A model generated the notes under the pieces. The model had not been told where the DNA came from. It searched no databases and was given only the letters and a program-made list of their open reading frames with translations. The translations under genes and the position numbers were made by a program. DNA of 64,000 bases, taken from NCBI RefSeq assembly GCF_000271665.2, contig NZ_CP010978.1, positions 4,571,001-4,635,000 of the forward strand, in the 5' to 3' direction. Source of the stretch: Pelosinus fermentans JBW45. GTDB lineage: Bacteria; Bacillota; Negativicutes; DSM-13327. Below, piece after piece: positions 46,793 through 56,546 of this stretch (position 1 is the stretch's first letter; every line of letters starts with the position of its first letter).

Positions 46793-49700
46793 CTATTTTC
46801 TATTACCAGGCCATCTTGTTGCTGAATCAAGATGGTGTCCCAAGTGCTCAAAATATTTATCTGCTTCTCTTACTAAATATTTAGATTGATCAACTGTAAA
46901 ACCGCCTTTTCTAAGTGACTTATATGCTATACTTCTTTCTGCTTTAAGTGTGCCACCGTCTAATACATTTTGGGCCTGTGTTAACTTATAATGTGGTGTA
47001 CCAACTTTATTAGCAGGTCCTTGTACTTGAACCGTCAGTGCATCATATTTACTATACCCTTCTAGCTCTCTTACTGCTGCATCTTGATAAATATGATGTG
47101 CGTCTTTTAATCCAGCATTTTGCATCTGTCTATATGGGCCAGTAGTTATTTGCCTACCGTCAATTTCAACTGTTTTTATTTCCCTTACATATTTAGCTTC
47201 AGAAGTAGCATTACCCGACCCCTCAGGTACATCAGCTTCCGGTTTCCTCGGCTGATTGGGGTTCGACGTATTCTCAGGCGTTTCGTGTCGGTCTTGTCTA
47301 TTTACATCTTTTTGTTCGCACGCATACCCGCTCGGGTCATAATACACCACCGGGTTGTTGGCGCAGTATGCATACAGGTTTAGCCCATCGCCGCGATAAA
47401 TATCCTCCTGCGTAAATCTTGCGATAACAGGATTGTAATACCTTGCCCGCAGGTAATACTGCTGGGTCACCGGATCATACTGCTGGCCGGTGTACCGGTA
47501 GCGGTTCTCTACCTGTTCTTCGCAGACGACCGCATTGCCCCAGGCGTCGTATTCGTAGCGATTCTTTGCCTCAGCTTCATCCGTTACAAATATAATACTC
47601 CCCTGTTCGTCGCTTGCATAGTGATACCACGTTTTTTCCTGCGTGCATTTGCTGGCCCACAGCTCGAAGCTGCGGATCAAGCGTTTTTGGTCTTGGTCTG
47701 TCTCTTCCAAGACCACTTCCCGGTTCTCGTTGAAGATGAACTGCACCAGCTTACCGTTTTCTTCCAGCTCGTAACGCAGTCCTTCGGCGTCATAGCGGTT
47801 GATTTGGTTTTGGCCGTCTTTCGTCTCCACTCTGGTTGTCCGGTTGAAGCTGTCGTAGGTATACTGTTTGTCCCCGTCGCTGAGCAGGTTGCCAGCCTTG
47901 TCATAGGTGTACTGTGCTGTTTGGCCCTGCTTGGTATGGCTAGTCAGGCGATTTCTAGCATCATAAGTATATTGTTCTTCTATGCCGTTTACTATGCGCC
48001 GGCTGCGGTTGCCAGCCTTGTCGTAGAACAATTCTTCGCCGTAGTCCGGGTACTGGACTTGCGCCAGCCGGTTCAGGCCGTCATAGGTGTAGTGGGTTGT
48101 ACCCCGGAGTTGTTCTTTGACTGTCCGATTGCCATTGCCGTCGTAGTGGTAGCGGTTTTGCGCCAGCGTTTGGCCGTTCATGTCGATATGCAGCCCGCTG
48201 ATGTTCTTATCTATGTCGTAGCCGTAGCTTGTCCGCATTCCGTTGGCACGAAGGGCTTCTTTCAGCGTCCCGTCGGCGTTATGGGTGAATTGGACGATAC
48301 TTTGTCTTTCGTCACGGATTTCCTGTAGAAGGTCTGTTGCCGTATAGATATACTCCGTCGTTTTGCCGGTAACATCAGTCTGCCTGATCTTGTTGCCATT
48401 CAGGTCATATTCGTACGAGAGCAATCTTCGGCCGCTGGCCGCTTTCTCCTGTAGCCTTCCATCGGCGTAGTAGCGATAGCCGTAGCGCATGCCCTGAGCG
48501 ATGGCGGCTTTGAGCTTGCCGTCGGGGTGGTATTCATACATTTCTCTTAGGCCGCTGGAGCGTTCTAATTTTTCGGTCAGGGCATCATAGATGTTGTAGC
48601 GGTACTCAACCTGGTTGCCGTTGCGGTCGTTGTGGGACTTCAGCCGGCCTTGGGCGTCGTAGTGGAAGGTGTCGGTTTGGCCGGTAGGGTCGGTGATTTC
48701 CTTCAGCTTGTTGATGAGGTTGTATTCGTAGCGAATGGTATTTCCTTCGCCGTCGGTGGTTTCGGTGATGTTTCCAGCGTAGTCGTAGCCGTAATATTCC
48801 CGGCTGCCGTCGGCTTTGACGATTTCGGTAATTCTGCCCCATTTGTCCAGCTTGTATTCCGTTTTATTCTGGTTGCCGTCGCTGACGCCGATAATGTTGC
48901 CCTGGGCGTCGTATTGGTAGGACTGGATGGCTCCTCCCGGCGTGCGGATGGTTTGTATCCGGCCCGCCAGGTCGTATGCGTAGTCGACGCCGCTTTGGGT
49001 CGCGTCGCGCCGCTGTAGAAGCCGGCTGGCTTTGTCATAGCTGTTGGTCTCCAGTATGCTGCCGTCGGGCGCGAGGACGGTGATGACCCGACCCTGGGGG
49101 TCATAGGTGTAGCGATAGCCGTGGCCGTCCTTGCCTTTGGTTTGATATTCGTTGGGCAGTATCCTTCTTGTGATGCGCCCGTTTTTGTCATAGACGGTCC
49201 TTGTTACGCCGCCGTTTTTGCCGGTGTGTTGGGTCTCCCTGTTCAGGAGGTCGTATTCGTAGCTTTCTTCGACACCGTTGCCGTCTTGGATTTTTATGAT
49301 GTTGCCGGCCTTGTCGTAGGTGATTTCCGTCTTGTTTTCGATGCCGTTTTCTTTATCTTTGTGGATTTCAGCGATCAAGCGGTCGGCGGCGTCATATTGG
49401 CGCTCGACGCAATAGCCGGCCGGAGTTGTGATTTTGATGACGTTGCCGGTGTTGTCCAGTTGGTATTTGGTCCGGGCGGTGAAGTCGCCGCTGCCTTCCC
49501 GGTCGGCCCGTTGTTCGATTTCCACCAGCCGGCCCGCCGCGTCGTAGTGGTAGCGCAGCATCTGGTAGGCGTTGTCGTTGATTTTGCGCTTTTCATAGGT
49601 CCGTTGATTCAGGCAGTTGTAGCCGTATTCGATGACCGCGCCGGTGTTGTCTTTGATTTCGGTGAGCCGGTTTTGCCTGTCGTAGGCAAAACGGAGGCTG

Positions 49701-52700
49701 AGCACCCGGCCGCTGGCGCTGGTTTCGTCCTGTTCGTCGAGGAGTCTTCGCTCTTCGATCACATTGCCGGCATTGTCGTATTTATACTGGGTAGTCTGGT
49801 AGCGAAGCGTTCCGGCGGTCTTTCCGACCGGGATTCTTTTTTCGGTCAGCCAGCCCAGGCAGTTGTAGTGGTAGAGAATGCCCGGCCTGGTTTCGTCGGT
49901 GGCCCCTTCCAGGTAGCTTTGTGCGTCGATTTCTTTTACGATATTGCCGGCCAGGTCGTAGACGTAGGCTTTTTCTACTACGCCTCCGGGGCCCGTGATT
50001 TTTGTGAGACGGTTCCTCTCATCGTAGGCATAGGTGTAGCCCGGTCCGTCGTCGGTGGTTTCGTTGTAGTTTTCAGGCAGAATTTTTTTGACGATATTGC
50101 CTTTGGCGTCGTACTGTAGCCGCTCAATACCGCCATCGGGGTAGCGGATCTTGATTTTACGGTTGTCGCTGTCATATTCGTTTTCGATGCCCGTTCCGTC
50201 TTGGCTAGGTCCGTCGTAGGTGTTGGGATGGATTTCTTTGACGATGTTTTCTTCGGCGTCCCGGATGGTCGCTACGGTGTTGCCGAGGGGGTCGATGGTA
50301 GCCACGAGTTTGTCAAGGGCGTCGTGGATGTAGCGCCAGCCTGGGCCGCTGTGGCTTTTCTCGTGGTACTGGTTGGGCCGGATTTCTTTGATCCGGTTTC
50401 CCAGCTTGTCATAGTCGTTTTTCCAGGTGTTGCCGAGGGCGTCGATGACGAGCGTCCGGTAGTCGAGATGATTGTAGCCGTATTCTTTTCTTCCCAGAAC
50501 GCTTTCTACCGCCATCAGCCTGCTTGCAGCGTCATATTGGTAGGTGAATCTATCACCTTCGGCGGTGGTGACGCTTTGGGGTTTGTTTTGGCCTTCGGCA
50601 TAGTCATAGGTTGTCAGGTTGCCGCTTCCGTCAGTGTAGCTGATCATTCTTCCTTTGGCATCATAGGCGTAGCGGACGGTTTGCCAGCGTTCGCCTTCGA
50701 TCCGGTTTTTGACTTCCACCAGATTGCCTCTTTCGTCGTAACGGTAGCGGATGTCGACTCCGCTGGTGTCGCTTTCGGCGATTTTCCGGCCGGCCGCGTC
50801 GTATTCAAGGGTATGGATGAGTCCGTTGGGCCATATTTCAGCCGTCAGTTGGCTTTCTTCGTTGTAGGTATAGCGGGTTTCATGACCGCACCGGTCTTTT
50901 TGCCAGAGGATGTTTTCTTTGTCGTCGTACTTGGTTTCTTCTGTCGTTTCGTCAGCGTAGCGGATGGTTTCTACAAGATGGCGCCGGTTGTAATAGTAGC
51001 AGGTGCGCTCCCCGTTGTGCGGCTGGGTGACGGTGGTCATCCGATCCTGGTCCTGGTAAAAGAAGAGCGTTTCGGCTCCGTTTGCGAGGGTTTGCCGGAT
51101 GACACGCCCCTGGCCGTCGTATTGGTTGGCAACGTAGCGCTGACCGTTCTGGTCGGTGATGGCCGCGATAAAGCCCTGGTCGGTGTATTCGTATGTAATA
51201 GTCCCATCGTTAGGGTAGGTGACTTCGGTGAGGAGTTCGCCCTGGTAACGGTAGCGGATGTTCCGTCCAAGCATGTCGCGGATTTGTGTCAGTTTGTCAT
51301 TTTCATAGGTAAACTGCAATGTGTGTCCGTTAGCCAAAGTGACTTGGCTGATAAAGGAGCCGGTGTATTCGATTTTCACCCGGTTGCCGTTCTTGTCCGT
51401 GATGGCAGTCAGCCGTCCGAATTCGTTGTAGTCCCAGGTTTTCTTTTCCCGGATGAATTGAAGGCGGTAGCCGTGTTTTTCTTCGGTGAGTACGAGCGAC
51501 CGGTCGCCGCCGCGCCGGTTCTGGTAGATGCCGTCTTGTTGTTCGAAAGTTTCGATATGAAGGTCGGGCAGGAGGATGCGGACCTGGTTTTGGCGCCGCT
51601 CAATCCGGCTGCCCAGGCTTAACAGCCAGCGGCTGCCCAGATGCTGGTGTTTGTTTTGGTACAAGGATTCGTAGCTTCGGGTGAGGACGAAGTCTTCGCC
51701 GAGGTCGCTGAGGATGAGGTCGGTCATCCGGAGGCTAAAGGAACCGGTAACGACGTTGACCGGGTCTTTGAGACAAGTTTCTTTTGTAGGTATACGTCCC
51801 TCGGTATCCGGTCCGTTGTGACCGCCGCTTTTGTTTTCTCCGCCTGCCTTTTCGTGTCCGCCTTTTTCTTCCCTGCCTTTTTTTCTGTGTCCTGCCGCCG
51901 AGCCTACGATCGCCACGTTTTGCAGGGTATCAAAGAACAGGTTGAGCGATTCCGGGTCGTTAAAGCTGAAGGTGCCGTCTATGATTTTCCGGCCCAGGTC
52001 GCTGATGCCGTCTTTAGCCCGCATCAGCGCGTTGAAGCCCATGGCTCCCATGATGAGTCGCTCGACGGTCCGGACGGCTTTGGCTGCTTTGGCCGTTTTG
52101 GCGATCGTGTTGGCCACTTTGGCACCCGCCACCGCCAGTTTGAGTCCTTTGCCCGCCACGTTCGCGCCCGGGATGATGCACCCTATGAGGGAGCACGCCG
52201 CGCCGCAGTAGTCGCCCCGCGCCAGCGAGATGGCCGCGTTCAGGCCGTTGGCTACTACGCTGAGTCCCGGGATGCAGCCGGCGATATCAAGCAGGACCTG
52301 GACTCCGTTGAGCGCGGCGTCGAAGAGTGACGGCGCAGCCACGATGTCATGCTTGTTTTTGTTGTAGCCCAGTTGCCGGAACGCCGGTGTGCTGATCGTG
52401 ATGGCTCCACCGCTGAGTTTGAGTTCACTCGCCCCAATCCCCAGGCTGCAATTTTCCATTCCGTACAGCATGAGGGATTCGGCCGGCGGTCGTTCTGCTT
52501 TTTCTTCCGGTGAGGCCGGCGCGGGTTCTCCTCCCCCGCCACCGCTTCCGCCGCCGAAGATGCTTTCGACGTTTTTTACGAAGGCCGGAATTTCTGCCGC
52601 CATGGCTTTGACGCCGCCACTAAAGCTGACCGCGATGTCGCTGCCAATTTGCTTGAGGATTTCCTGCCCCGAGTTGTAGGGCTTGCTGCCGCCGCCAGCC

Positions 52701-54094
52701 ATGTACAGGGCCGCTCCCTGTGTATGCCCGGCATCGTATTTGGCTTGCACCGCTGTGATTTCGCCTTCGGGGATGGCGCTTTTGGCCGCTACGAGTTTGA
52801 GCCGTTTGTCGGCCTGGACGTGGATGTCCTGGGTGCTTTTGATGACAATGCCGCCCGCGTCTGTCATCTGGATGAGCGCCTGGTTGCCACCCCCTTGGTC
52901 GTACGCGCCCCGCGCCGCTACCAGTTCGCAGCTGCCCGGGGTCATTTTAAGCATTTTATTGGTCGAGTTCATCATTTTACTCGCGGGATCGACGTAATCC
53001 CCGTGTGTCGCGCTGTTGGCTCGCCGGCTCCCCAAGGCTACGGCTTTGCCGTTATTTTCGTAGTAGACGAATACTTCGTCGCCTTCGTCCGGCATGGAGT
53101 AGAAGTAGTTGTTCATGGTGTTTTCAAACGGCAGCCACATGGCGGTGGCTTCGTCCTGCTCGGCGTCACAATAGAAGTGGACTTTGATTTGCGTACCCTG
53201 CACCCGGATGATTTTCCCTTTGATGGCGTCTCTTTGGTTGAGCGCACCGGCACTCTTTTCCCTGTCCGGCCGGCAGCCTTCCAGGTGCGCCAGGGTTAGA
53301 CGGTTTTCCGCAGTTTCGCCTACGCTGACGATTTCGCTCCGCTGGCTCCAGCGCACTCGTTCCCCTTGGCTTTCGAGCTGGTAGCCTGCTCCGATGGTCA
53401 GGTCATAGCTTGTCTTACCTTCGGTTTCAAATTGGTAGGCTTCGGCTTGGTCGTCGACGTTTTGTTGGATTTGGATGTATTTCAGGATGTCTTTACCGCT
53501 GTCGGCCGGTTTTTTCCGGGTTTCCGCCCCCAGTTCTTTGCAGGCAAAGGGGTAGGTGCCCACGGCGAGGCGCAGCAAATCCGATTTGCTGTCGGTAAAG
53601 AGGTAGGCTCCGTACTGGTTGGCGATCCGCCGCAGAAACTGCCAGTCGGTTTCGGCGTTCTGGTAGAGCATTTGCTCGATTTGGATATCTTCGGCCACTT
53701 CCACCTGGATGCCGTAGGCCGCCATGACGGTGTTGGCCACCTCACTTAGCGTTTTGACGGTGCTTTGAAAGGTACGGCTGATTTTCTTCCGGTCTGCCAG
53801 TATGCTCAGGCTTTTGGCTTCGAGGACCAGTTCGCTGTAGTCGGCTTCATTGTTAAGGCCCACGCTTTGGCAGATGCCCACGAATACGTTGGTTCCGTCC
53901 GCGTCGGTGACTTTGACGGGCGCGTCTTCGAGCTCGAGGACTTCGGCCACTGTCAGCAGGCGTTTGCTGATGAGTGTGAGTTCCATGTGCCCATGCTCAT
54001 TGGCTCCGTCCAGGATGTGGATGTGTTTGACCCGGAGATATTCTTTGGCGAATTCAACTTTCAGCCGCCCCAGTTCCATCAGTTCTTTTCCCAT
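46793..54094 (-). CDS. VgrG-Rhs fusion effector with HNH-like toxin tip
   Basis: 2433 residues; AGGAGG before ATG. Residues ~1-235: gp27/gpD-like hub (LGRLKVEFAKEYLRVKHIHI, WQFLRRIANQYGAYLF); ~290-365: gp5 OB-fold (IKGKIIRVQGTQIKVHFY, MPDEGDEVFVYYEN); needle repeats to ~450; Gly-rich linker (GGGSGGGGGEPAP, ~520); hydrophobic helical block ~600-700; DUF6531-like entry (CLKDPVNVVTGSFSLRMTDL, ~785); ~870-2250 RHS/YD repeats ending YDPVTQQYYLRARYYNPV...NNPVVYYDPSGY. The variable tip of ~177 residues contains AHHIYQDAAVRELEGYSKYD and VGTPHYKLTQAQ, resembling AHH/SHH-type HNH/EndoVII nucleases. Fusion of spike and Rhs shell makes it a self-delivering CIS cargo. High GC. Immunity candidate follows. 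Confidence 0.93.
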   Translation of the reverse strand: MGKELMELGRLKVEFAKEYLRVKHIHILDGANEHGHMELTLISKRLLTVAEVLELEDAPVKVTDADGTNVFVGICQSVGLNNEADYSELVLEAKSLSILADRKKISRTFQSTVKTLSEVANTVMAAYGIQVEVAEDIQIEQMLYQNAETDWQFLRRIANQYGAYLFTDSKSDLLRLAVGTYPFACKELGAETRKKPADSGKDILKYIQIQQNVDDQAEAYQFETEGKTSYDLTIGAGYQLESQGERVRWSQRSEIVSVGETAENRLTLAHLEGCRPDREKSAGALNQRDAIKGKIIRVQGTQIKVHFYCDAEQDEATAMWLPFENTMNNYFYSMPDEGDEVFVYYENNGKAVALGSRRANSATHGDYVDPASKMMNSTNKMLKMTPGSCELVAARGAYDQGGGNQALIQMTDAGGIVIKSTQDIHVQADKRLKLVAAKSAIPEGEITAVQAKYDAGHTQGAALYMAGGGSKPYNSGQEILKQIGSDIAVSFSGGVKAMAAEIPAFVKNVESIFGGGSGGGGGEPAPASPEEKAERPPAESLMLYGMENCSLGIGASELKLSGGAITISTPAFRQLGYNKNKHDIVAAPSLFDAALNGVQVLLDIAGCIPGLSVVANGLNAAISLARGDYCGAACSLIGCIIPGANVAGKGLKLAVAGAKVANTIAKTAKAAKAVRTVERLIMGAMGFNALMRAKDGISDLGRKIIDGTFSFNDPESLNLFFDTLQNVAIVGSAAGHRKKGREEKGGHEKAGGENKSGGHNGPDTEGRIPTKETCLKDPVNVVTGSFSLRMTDLILSDLGEDFVLTRSYESLYQNKHQHLGSRWLLSLGSRIERRQNQVRILLPDLHIETFEQQDGIYQNRRGGDRSLVLTEEKHGYRLQFIREKKTWDYNEFGRLTAITDKNGNRVKIEYTGSFISQVTLANGHTLQFTYENDKLTQIRDMLGRNIRYRYQGELLTEVTYPNDGTITYEYTDQGFIAAITDQNGQRYVANQYDGQGRVIRQTLANGAETLFFYQDQDRMTTVTQPHNGERTCYYYNRRHLVETIRYADETTEETKYDDKENILWQKDRCGHETRYTYNEESQLTAEIWPNGLIHTLEYDAAGRKIAESDTSGVDIRYRYDERGNLVEVKNRIEGERWQTVRYAYDAKGRMISYTDGSGNLTTYDYAEGQNKPQSVTTAEGDRFTYQYDAASRLMAVESVLGRKEYGYNHLDYRTLVIDALGNTWKNDYDKLGNRIKEIRPNQYHEKSHSGPGWRYIHDALDKLVATIDPLGNTVATIRDAEENIVKEIHPNTYDGPSQDGTGIENEYDSDNRKIKIRYPDGGIERLQYDAKGNIVKKILPENYNETTDDGPGYTYAYDERNRLTKITGPGGVVEKAYVYDLAGNIVKEIDAQSYLEGATDETRPGILYHYNCLGWLTEKRIPVGKTAGTLRYQTTQYKYDNAGNVIEERRLLDEQDETSASGRVLSLRFAYDRQNRLTEIKDNTGAVIEYGYNCLNQRTYEKRKINDNAYQMLRYHYDAAGRLVEIEQRADREGSGDFTARTKYQLDNTGNVIKITTPAGYCVERQYDAADRLIAEIHKDKENGIENKTEITYDKAGNIIKIQDGNGVEESYEYDLLNRETQHTGKNGGVTRTVYDKNGRITRRILPNEYQTKGKDGHGYRYTYDPQGRVITVLAPDGSILETNSYDKASRLLQRRDATQSGVDYAYDLAGRIQTIRTPGGAIQSYQYDAQGNIIGVSDGNQNKTEYKLDKWGRITEIVKADGSREYYGYDYAGNITETTDGEGNTIRYEYNLINKLKEITDPTGQTDTFHYDAQGRLKSHNDRNGNQVEYRYNIYDALTEKLERSSGLREMYEYHPDGKLKAAIAQGMRYGYRYYADGRLQEKAASGRRLLSYEYDLNGNKIRQTDVTGKTTEYIYTATDLLQEIRDERQSIVQFTHNADGTLKEALRANGMRTSYGYDIDKNISGLHIDMNGQTLAQNRYHYDGNGNRTVKEQLRGTTHYTYDGLNRLAQVQYPDYGEELFYDKAGNRSRRIVNGIEEQYTYDARNRLTSHTKQGQTAQYTYDKAGNLLSDGDKQYTYDSFNRTTRVETKDGQNQINRYDAEGLRYELEENGKLVQFIFNENREVVLEETDQDQKRLIRSFELWASKCTQEKTWYHYASDEQGSIIFVTDEAEAKNRYEYDAWGNAVVCEEQVENRYRYTGQQYDPVTQQYYLRARYYNPVIARFTQEDIYRGDGLNLYAYCANNPVVYYDPSGYACEQKDVNRQDRHETPENTSNPNQPRKPEADVPEGSGNATSEAKYVREIKTVEIDGRQITTGPYRQMQNAGLKDAHHIYQDAAVRELEGYSKYDALTVQVQGPANKVGTPHYKLTQAQNVLDGGTLKAERSIAYKSLRKGGFTVDQSKYLVREADKYFEHLGHHLDSATRWPGNRK

Positions 54095-54170
54095 GGGGGT
54101 TCCTCCTTTCTTTGCTCCTAACGATTTTTATTATACTTGCTATTGTTTTTTTAATGTATCTTAATTTAAC

Positions 54171-54701
54171 TCACCTCTTTGTTGAGCTAATTAGAGCGAA
54201 GGCTGATTGTATTTCATCAGGGGTAGGAGGTTCAAGACCTTTCATCTTCAATCTAAAATGGTCGTTTTCTTTCATAAGAATGGCATAATGGAGTATAACT
54301 GCCCTCCCGCCTTCCTTAAGAGTTCTTCCTCCGCCCAACTGCCAATATTCATTCCAAAAGTGCTGCTGAACTTCATAACTTACGATAAATGCTGTTCTCC
54401 CTGCGACGGATTCAGTCCCTTTTGCCACTCTAGCCTCTATATTCTTGTATGCTTTTATTTTTTGATCATCAAATACAGGTTTGGCTTTATAATGTTCCAA
54501 GTATAGTGTCAATAATTTCTCTACTATTTCCGTATTAGATAAATTGTCAACTTCGTTCACCGATATTGTTGGTTCATAGCGGTCGTTAATACTTTGATAT
54601 ATCTGCGTTTTTAAAAATATGATCACTAGCAAACTTACTGTCGCAAATACTATAATAAACAAGCTCCCACGGATAACAGTTTTAAAAAGAATAAATTTCA
54701 C
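54171..54701 (-). CDS. single-pass membrane protein, unknown
   Basis: 176 residues. N-terminal membrane helix (GSLFIIVFATVSLLVIIFL) then an extracytoplasmic domain (SVNEVDNLSNTEIVEKLLTLYLEHYKAKP ... TAFIVSYEVQQHFWNEYWQLGGG). Located between the VgrG-Rhs gene and the Amidase_6-like gene. Positioned as a possible periplasmic-side immunity protein for the amidase-like neighbour, since that is transcribed just before it. No family recognised. Confidence 0.6.
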   Translation of the reverse strand: MKFILFKTVIRGSLFIIVFATVSLLVIIFLKTQIYQSINDRYEPTISVNEVDNLSNTEIVEKLLTLYLEHYKAKPVFDDQKIKAYKNIEARVAKGTESVAGRTAFIVSYEVQQHFWNEYWQLGGGRTLKEGGRAVILHYAILMKENDHFRLKMKGLEPPTPDEIQSAFALISSTKR

Positions 54702-54724
54702 GCTCCTTTCGTTTTTTCATAGGC

Positions 54725-55318
54725 CTAGCACCAATTAATTGTGGGGTATAGAGGAACAAGAAATCTAATTTCGGTAATATTTGTTTTATTGGGATAGATA
54801 GCACTTAACGGCCAATTACATCGTGGATCCGAGTGACCGGCATAGCACAAACCTCCATTAGAATCATAACCAGTTATTATTGCAGAGTGCTGCCATACTT
54901 GAGAGCCATCTGTTAATTCATAACAAAACTGAACTATATCTCCTGGTTTAATCGTAGTGCTACTCCATTCCACTCTAGCAATTTGACGTAATACCACATA
55001 ATCCATAAAGTCATCTACATTTATCCAACTATATGTATTAGTGTACCGGCCATCGCAATAAAAATCATATGCTGCAGATAACCCGGCGGCATTCCAACAT
55101 TGCGCTACAAAATTTGTGCAATCTTCACTATCCCCAAAATAATAGAAATTAGGGTTCATAGGATGATCATCAGACTCTCCGCAATGGCTAAGTGCGTACT
55201 CTACAGCTACTCTACGATCAATTTGAACTTTAAAAAATCCGTCTCGAATACCATATTTGATAATGCCATAGAACTCTTTAGCGCCTTTCTTAACATTTTT
55301 ATCAAGATCGAGCTTCAT
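54725..55318 (-). CDS. Amidase_6-like putative cell-wall amidase
   Basis: 197 residues. RRVAVEYALSHCG, NFYYFGDSEDCTNFVAQCWNAAG with the nucleophile-position Cys, YSWINVDDFMDYV, KPGDIVQFCYEL and WQHSAIITGY with the His are the hallmarks of the putative amidase domain PF12671 (NlpC/CHAP-like papain fold). Unusually there is no signal peptide or wall-binding domain. Located among CIS genes, which suggests an injected peptidoglycan-cleaving effector (inference). The following gene may encode its immunity protein. Confidence 0.7.
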   Translation of the reverse strand: MKLDLDKNVKKGAKEFYGIIKYGIRDGFFKVQIDRRVAVEYALSHCGESDDHPMNPNFYYFGDSEDCTNFVAQCWNAAGLSAAYDFYCDGRYTNTYSWINVDDFMDYVVLRQIARVEWSSTTIKPGDIVQFCYELTDGSQVWQHSAIITGYDSNGGLCYAGHSDPRCNWPLSAIYPNKTNITEIRFLVPLYPTINWC

Positions 55319-55364
55319 GATTCTAATCTCCTTCTTCTAAATTGAGAGTGGCTTTCCAGCTCCC

Positions 55365-55821
55365 TTATTCATATCCCCAATCGTCCAATCTCCAATTACT
55401 GGTTTTACTATCCCTTATTAATGTCCAATTTCAACCGGAATACGTGGAGTTTGGATTTAAGGTCCCATCCCCCCCCTGAAGGACCTACCTCAAAACTTGA
55501 CATCAACACAAGGACATTCTCAGCCTTGACACCATTCCGCATACCTTTCCCACCATGCATATACGAGTTAGTAATGCGATTTGATACTTCTTCGTCATAC
55601 CATAACTTTGTAAGGTTACATCCCGTAAAACCCTTGAATTTTCCCTTTACAAAAGGTATTGCAGCCTGAATTTCCGCTTCGCTAAATTTATCCGATTTAC
55701 CGATAATCACTACAGTATTATCGGTTCTACCATCTGGTTCGTAAAAAAGTAAAAAAATCGCCACAAAAAGCAAAAAGACCACCGCTAAAATTCGATAAAA
55801 AAGAGATCGTATCTTTTTCAC
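55365..55821 (-). pseudogene. DUF4829-like membrane protein, disrupted
   Basis: An intact N-terminal anchor (FYRILAVVFLLFVAIFLLFY) and DUF4829 body (TVVIIGKSDKFSEAEIQAAI, ENVLVLMSSFEVGPSGG). A run of eight G at 55467-55474 then shifts the frame: with seven G the reading continues GDGTLNPNSTYSG and, past one TGA, NWTLIRDSKTSNWRLDDWGYE, the conserved C-terminus. So one frameshift and one nonsense codon. The shifted frame ends at 55408 (137 residues). Confidence 0.7.
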
Positions 55822-55822
55822 A

Positions 55823-56482
55823 TCATAATAATACCTGCTTTGAGCCCTTTATATTGTCCAAAGCGTTTGCCGTATTCTCATTATTCTTTTTTTTATCCAG
55901 ACCAGCCTGCACGGCTGCGACTGTGCCGGATGGGTCCACTTTGTTCAGCGCCGCAGTAATGGCGGCTCGTCCGATCTGCTCCATGACTCCCGCCTGCGAC
56001 CCTGTACTTACAAAATCACCCGGTGTGCTGGCTGCAGTTGCTACGGCTACATCAGGAGCTTCTGCAGGTGCCGTATTGCTATCCACTATTACATCGTCAA
56101 TCTTATCTACTTTCTGACGGATTACGATGTTAAAATTCCCCATACCCGCTTGACTGCGATATACTTCGTTATAATCTATGACAAATGCTTTATCGAATAT
56201 GATGGTGCGTTTCGGCTTAGTCTCAATCTGTACTGTTACCTTACGGTACGCGTCTTCTTGCTCGGCCGGGACCTGCGCCCATTTGAACAACTTGACTGTC
56301 TCACTGTTGCCACTATCCTCGCTGTCAGCGTGAAGGGTTCCCGCTATAACTAGCGTCATATAGCCTCTGGTAGATTTCGCCAGAGAATCGCTTGGCGTCG
56401 ATAATATAGCCTGTACATTGTTAATGATTTTGTCGTCATAGGTTAATGTCTCCTGACCTTCGATCTGTAGGTTGAATCCCAT
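55823..56482 (-). CDS. Hcp-like / CIS adaptor protein
   Basis: 219 residues; GGAGGGG before ATG. N-terminal ~135 residues are beta-rich with a tube-like pattern (GYMTLVIAGTLHADSEDSG, VKLFKWAQVPAEQEDAYRKV, RTIIFDKAFVIDYNEVY, GNFNIVIRQKVDKID), resembling Hcp or tail-tube-derived domains. The C-terminal ~80 residues are Ala/Thr/Ser-rich with an amphipathic helix (QIGRAAITAALNKVDP). It could be a tube subunit with a cargo extension or an effector-loading protein. Family assignment tentative. Confidence 0.45.
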   Translation of the reverse strand: MGFNLQIEGQETLTYDDKIINNVQAILSTPSDSLAKSTRGYMTLVIAGTLHADSEDSGNSETVKLFKWAQVPAEQEDAYRKVTVQIETKPKRTIIFDKAFVIDYNEVYRSQAGMGNFNIVIRQKVDKIDDVIVDSNTAPAEAPDVAVATAASTPGDFVSTGSQAGVMEQIGRAAITAALNKVDPSGTVAAVQAGLDKKKNNENTANALDNIKGSKQVLL

Positions 56483-56546
56483 AGTATCCCCTCCATTTTT
56501 TTATATGACGTTAATAGACATTTTCTTATCTTCTTTAATCAAAATT

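Noticed and set aside
48632-51622. Long plus-strand ORFs (up to 473 codons) opposite the VgrG-Rhs gene
   Set aside because: Antisense shadows produced by GC-rich repetitive Rhs codons; no ribosome sites, and the minus-strand frame has clear domain matches.
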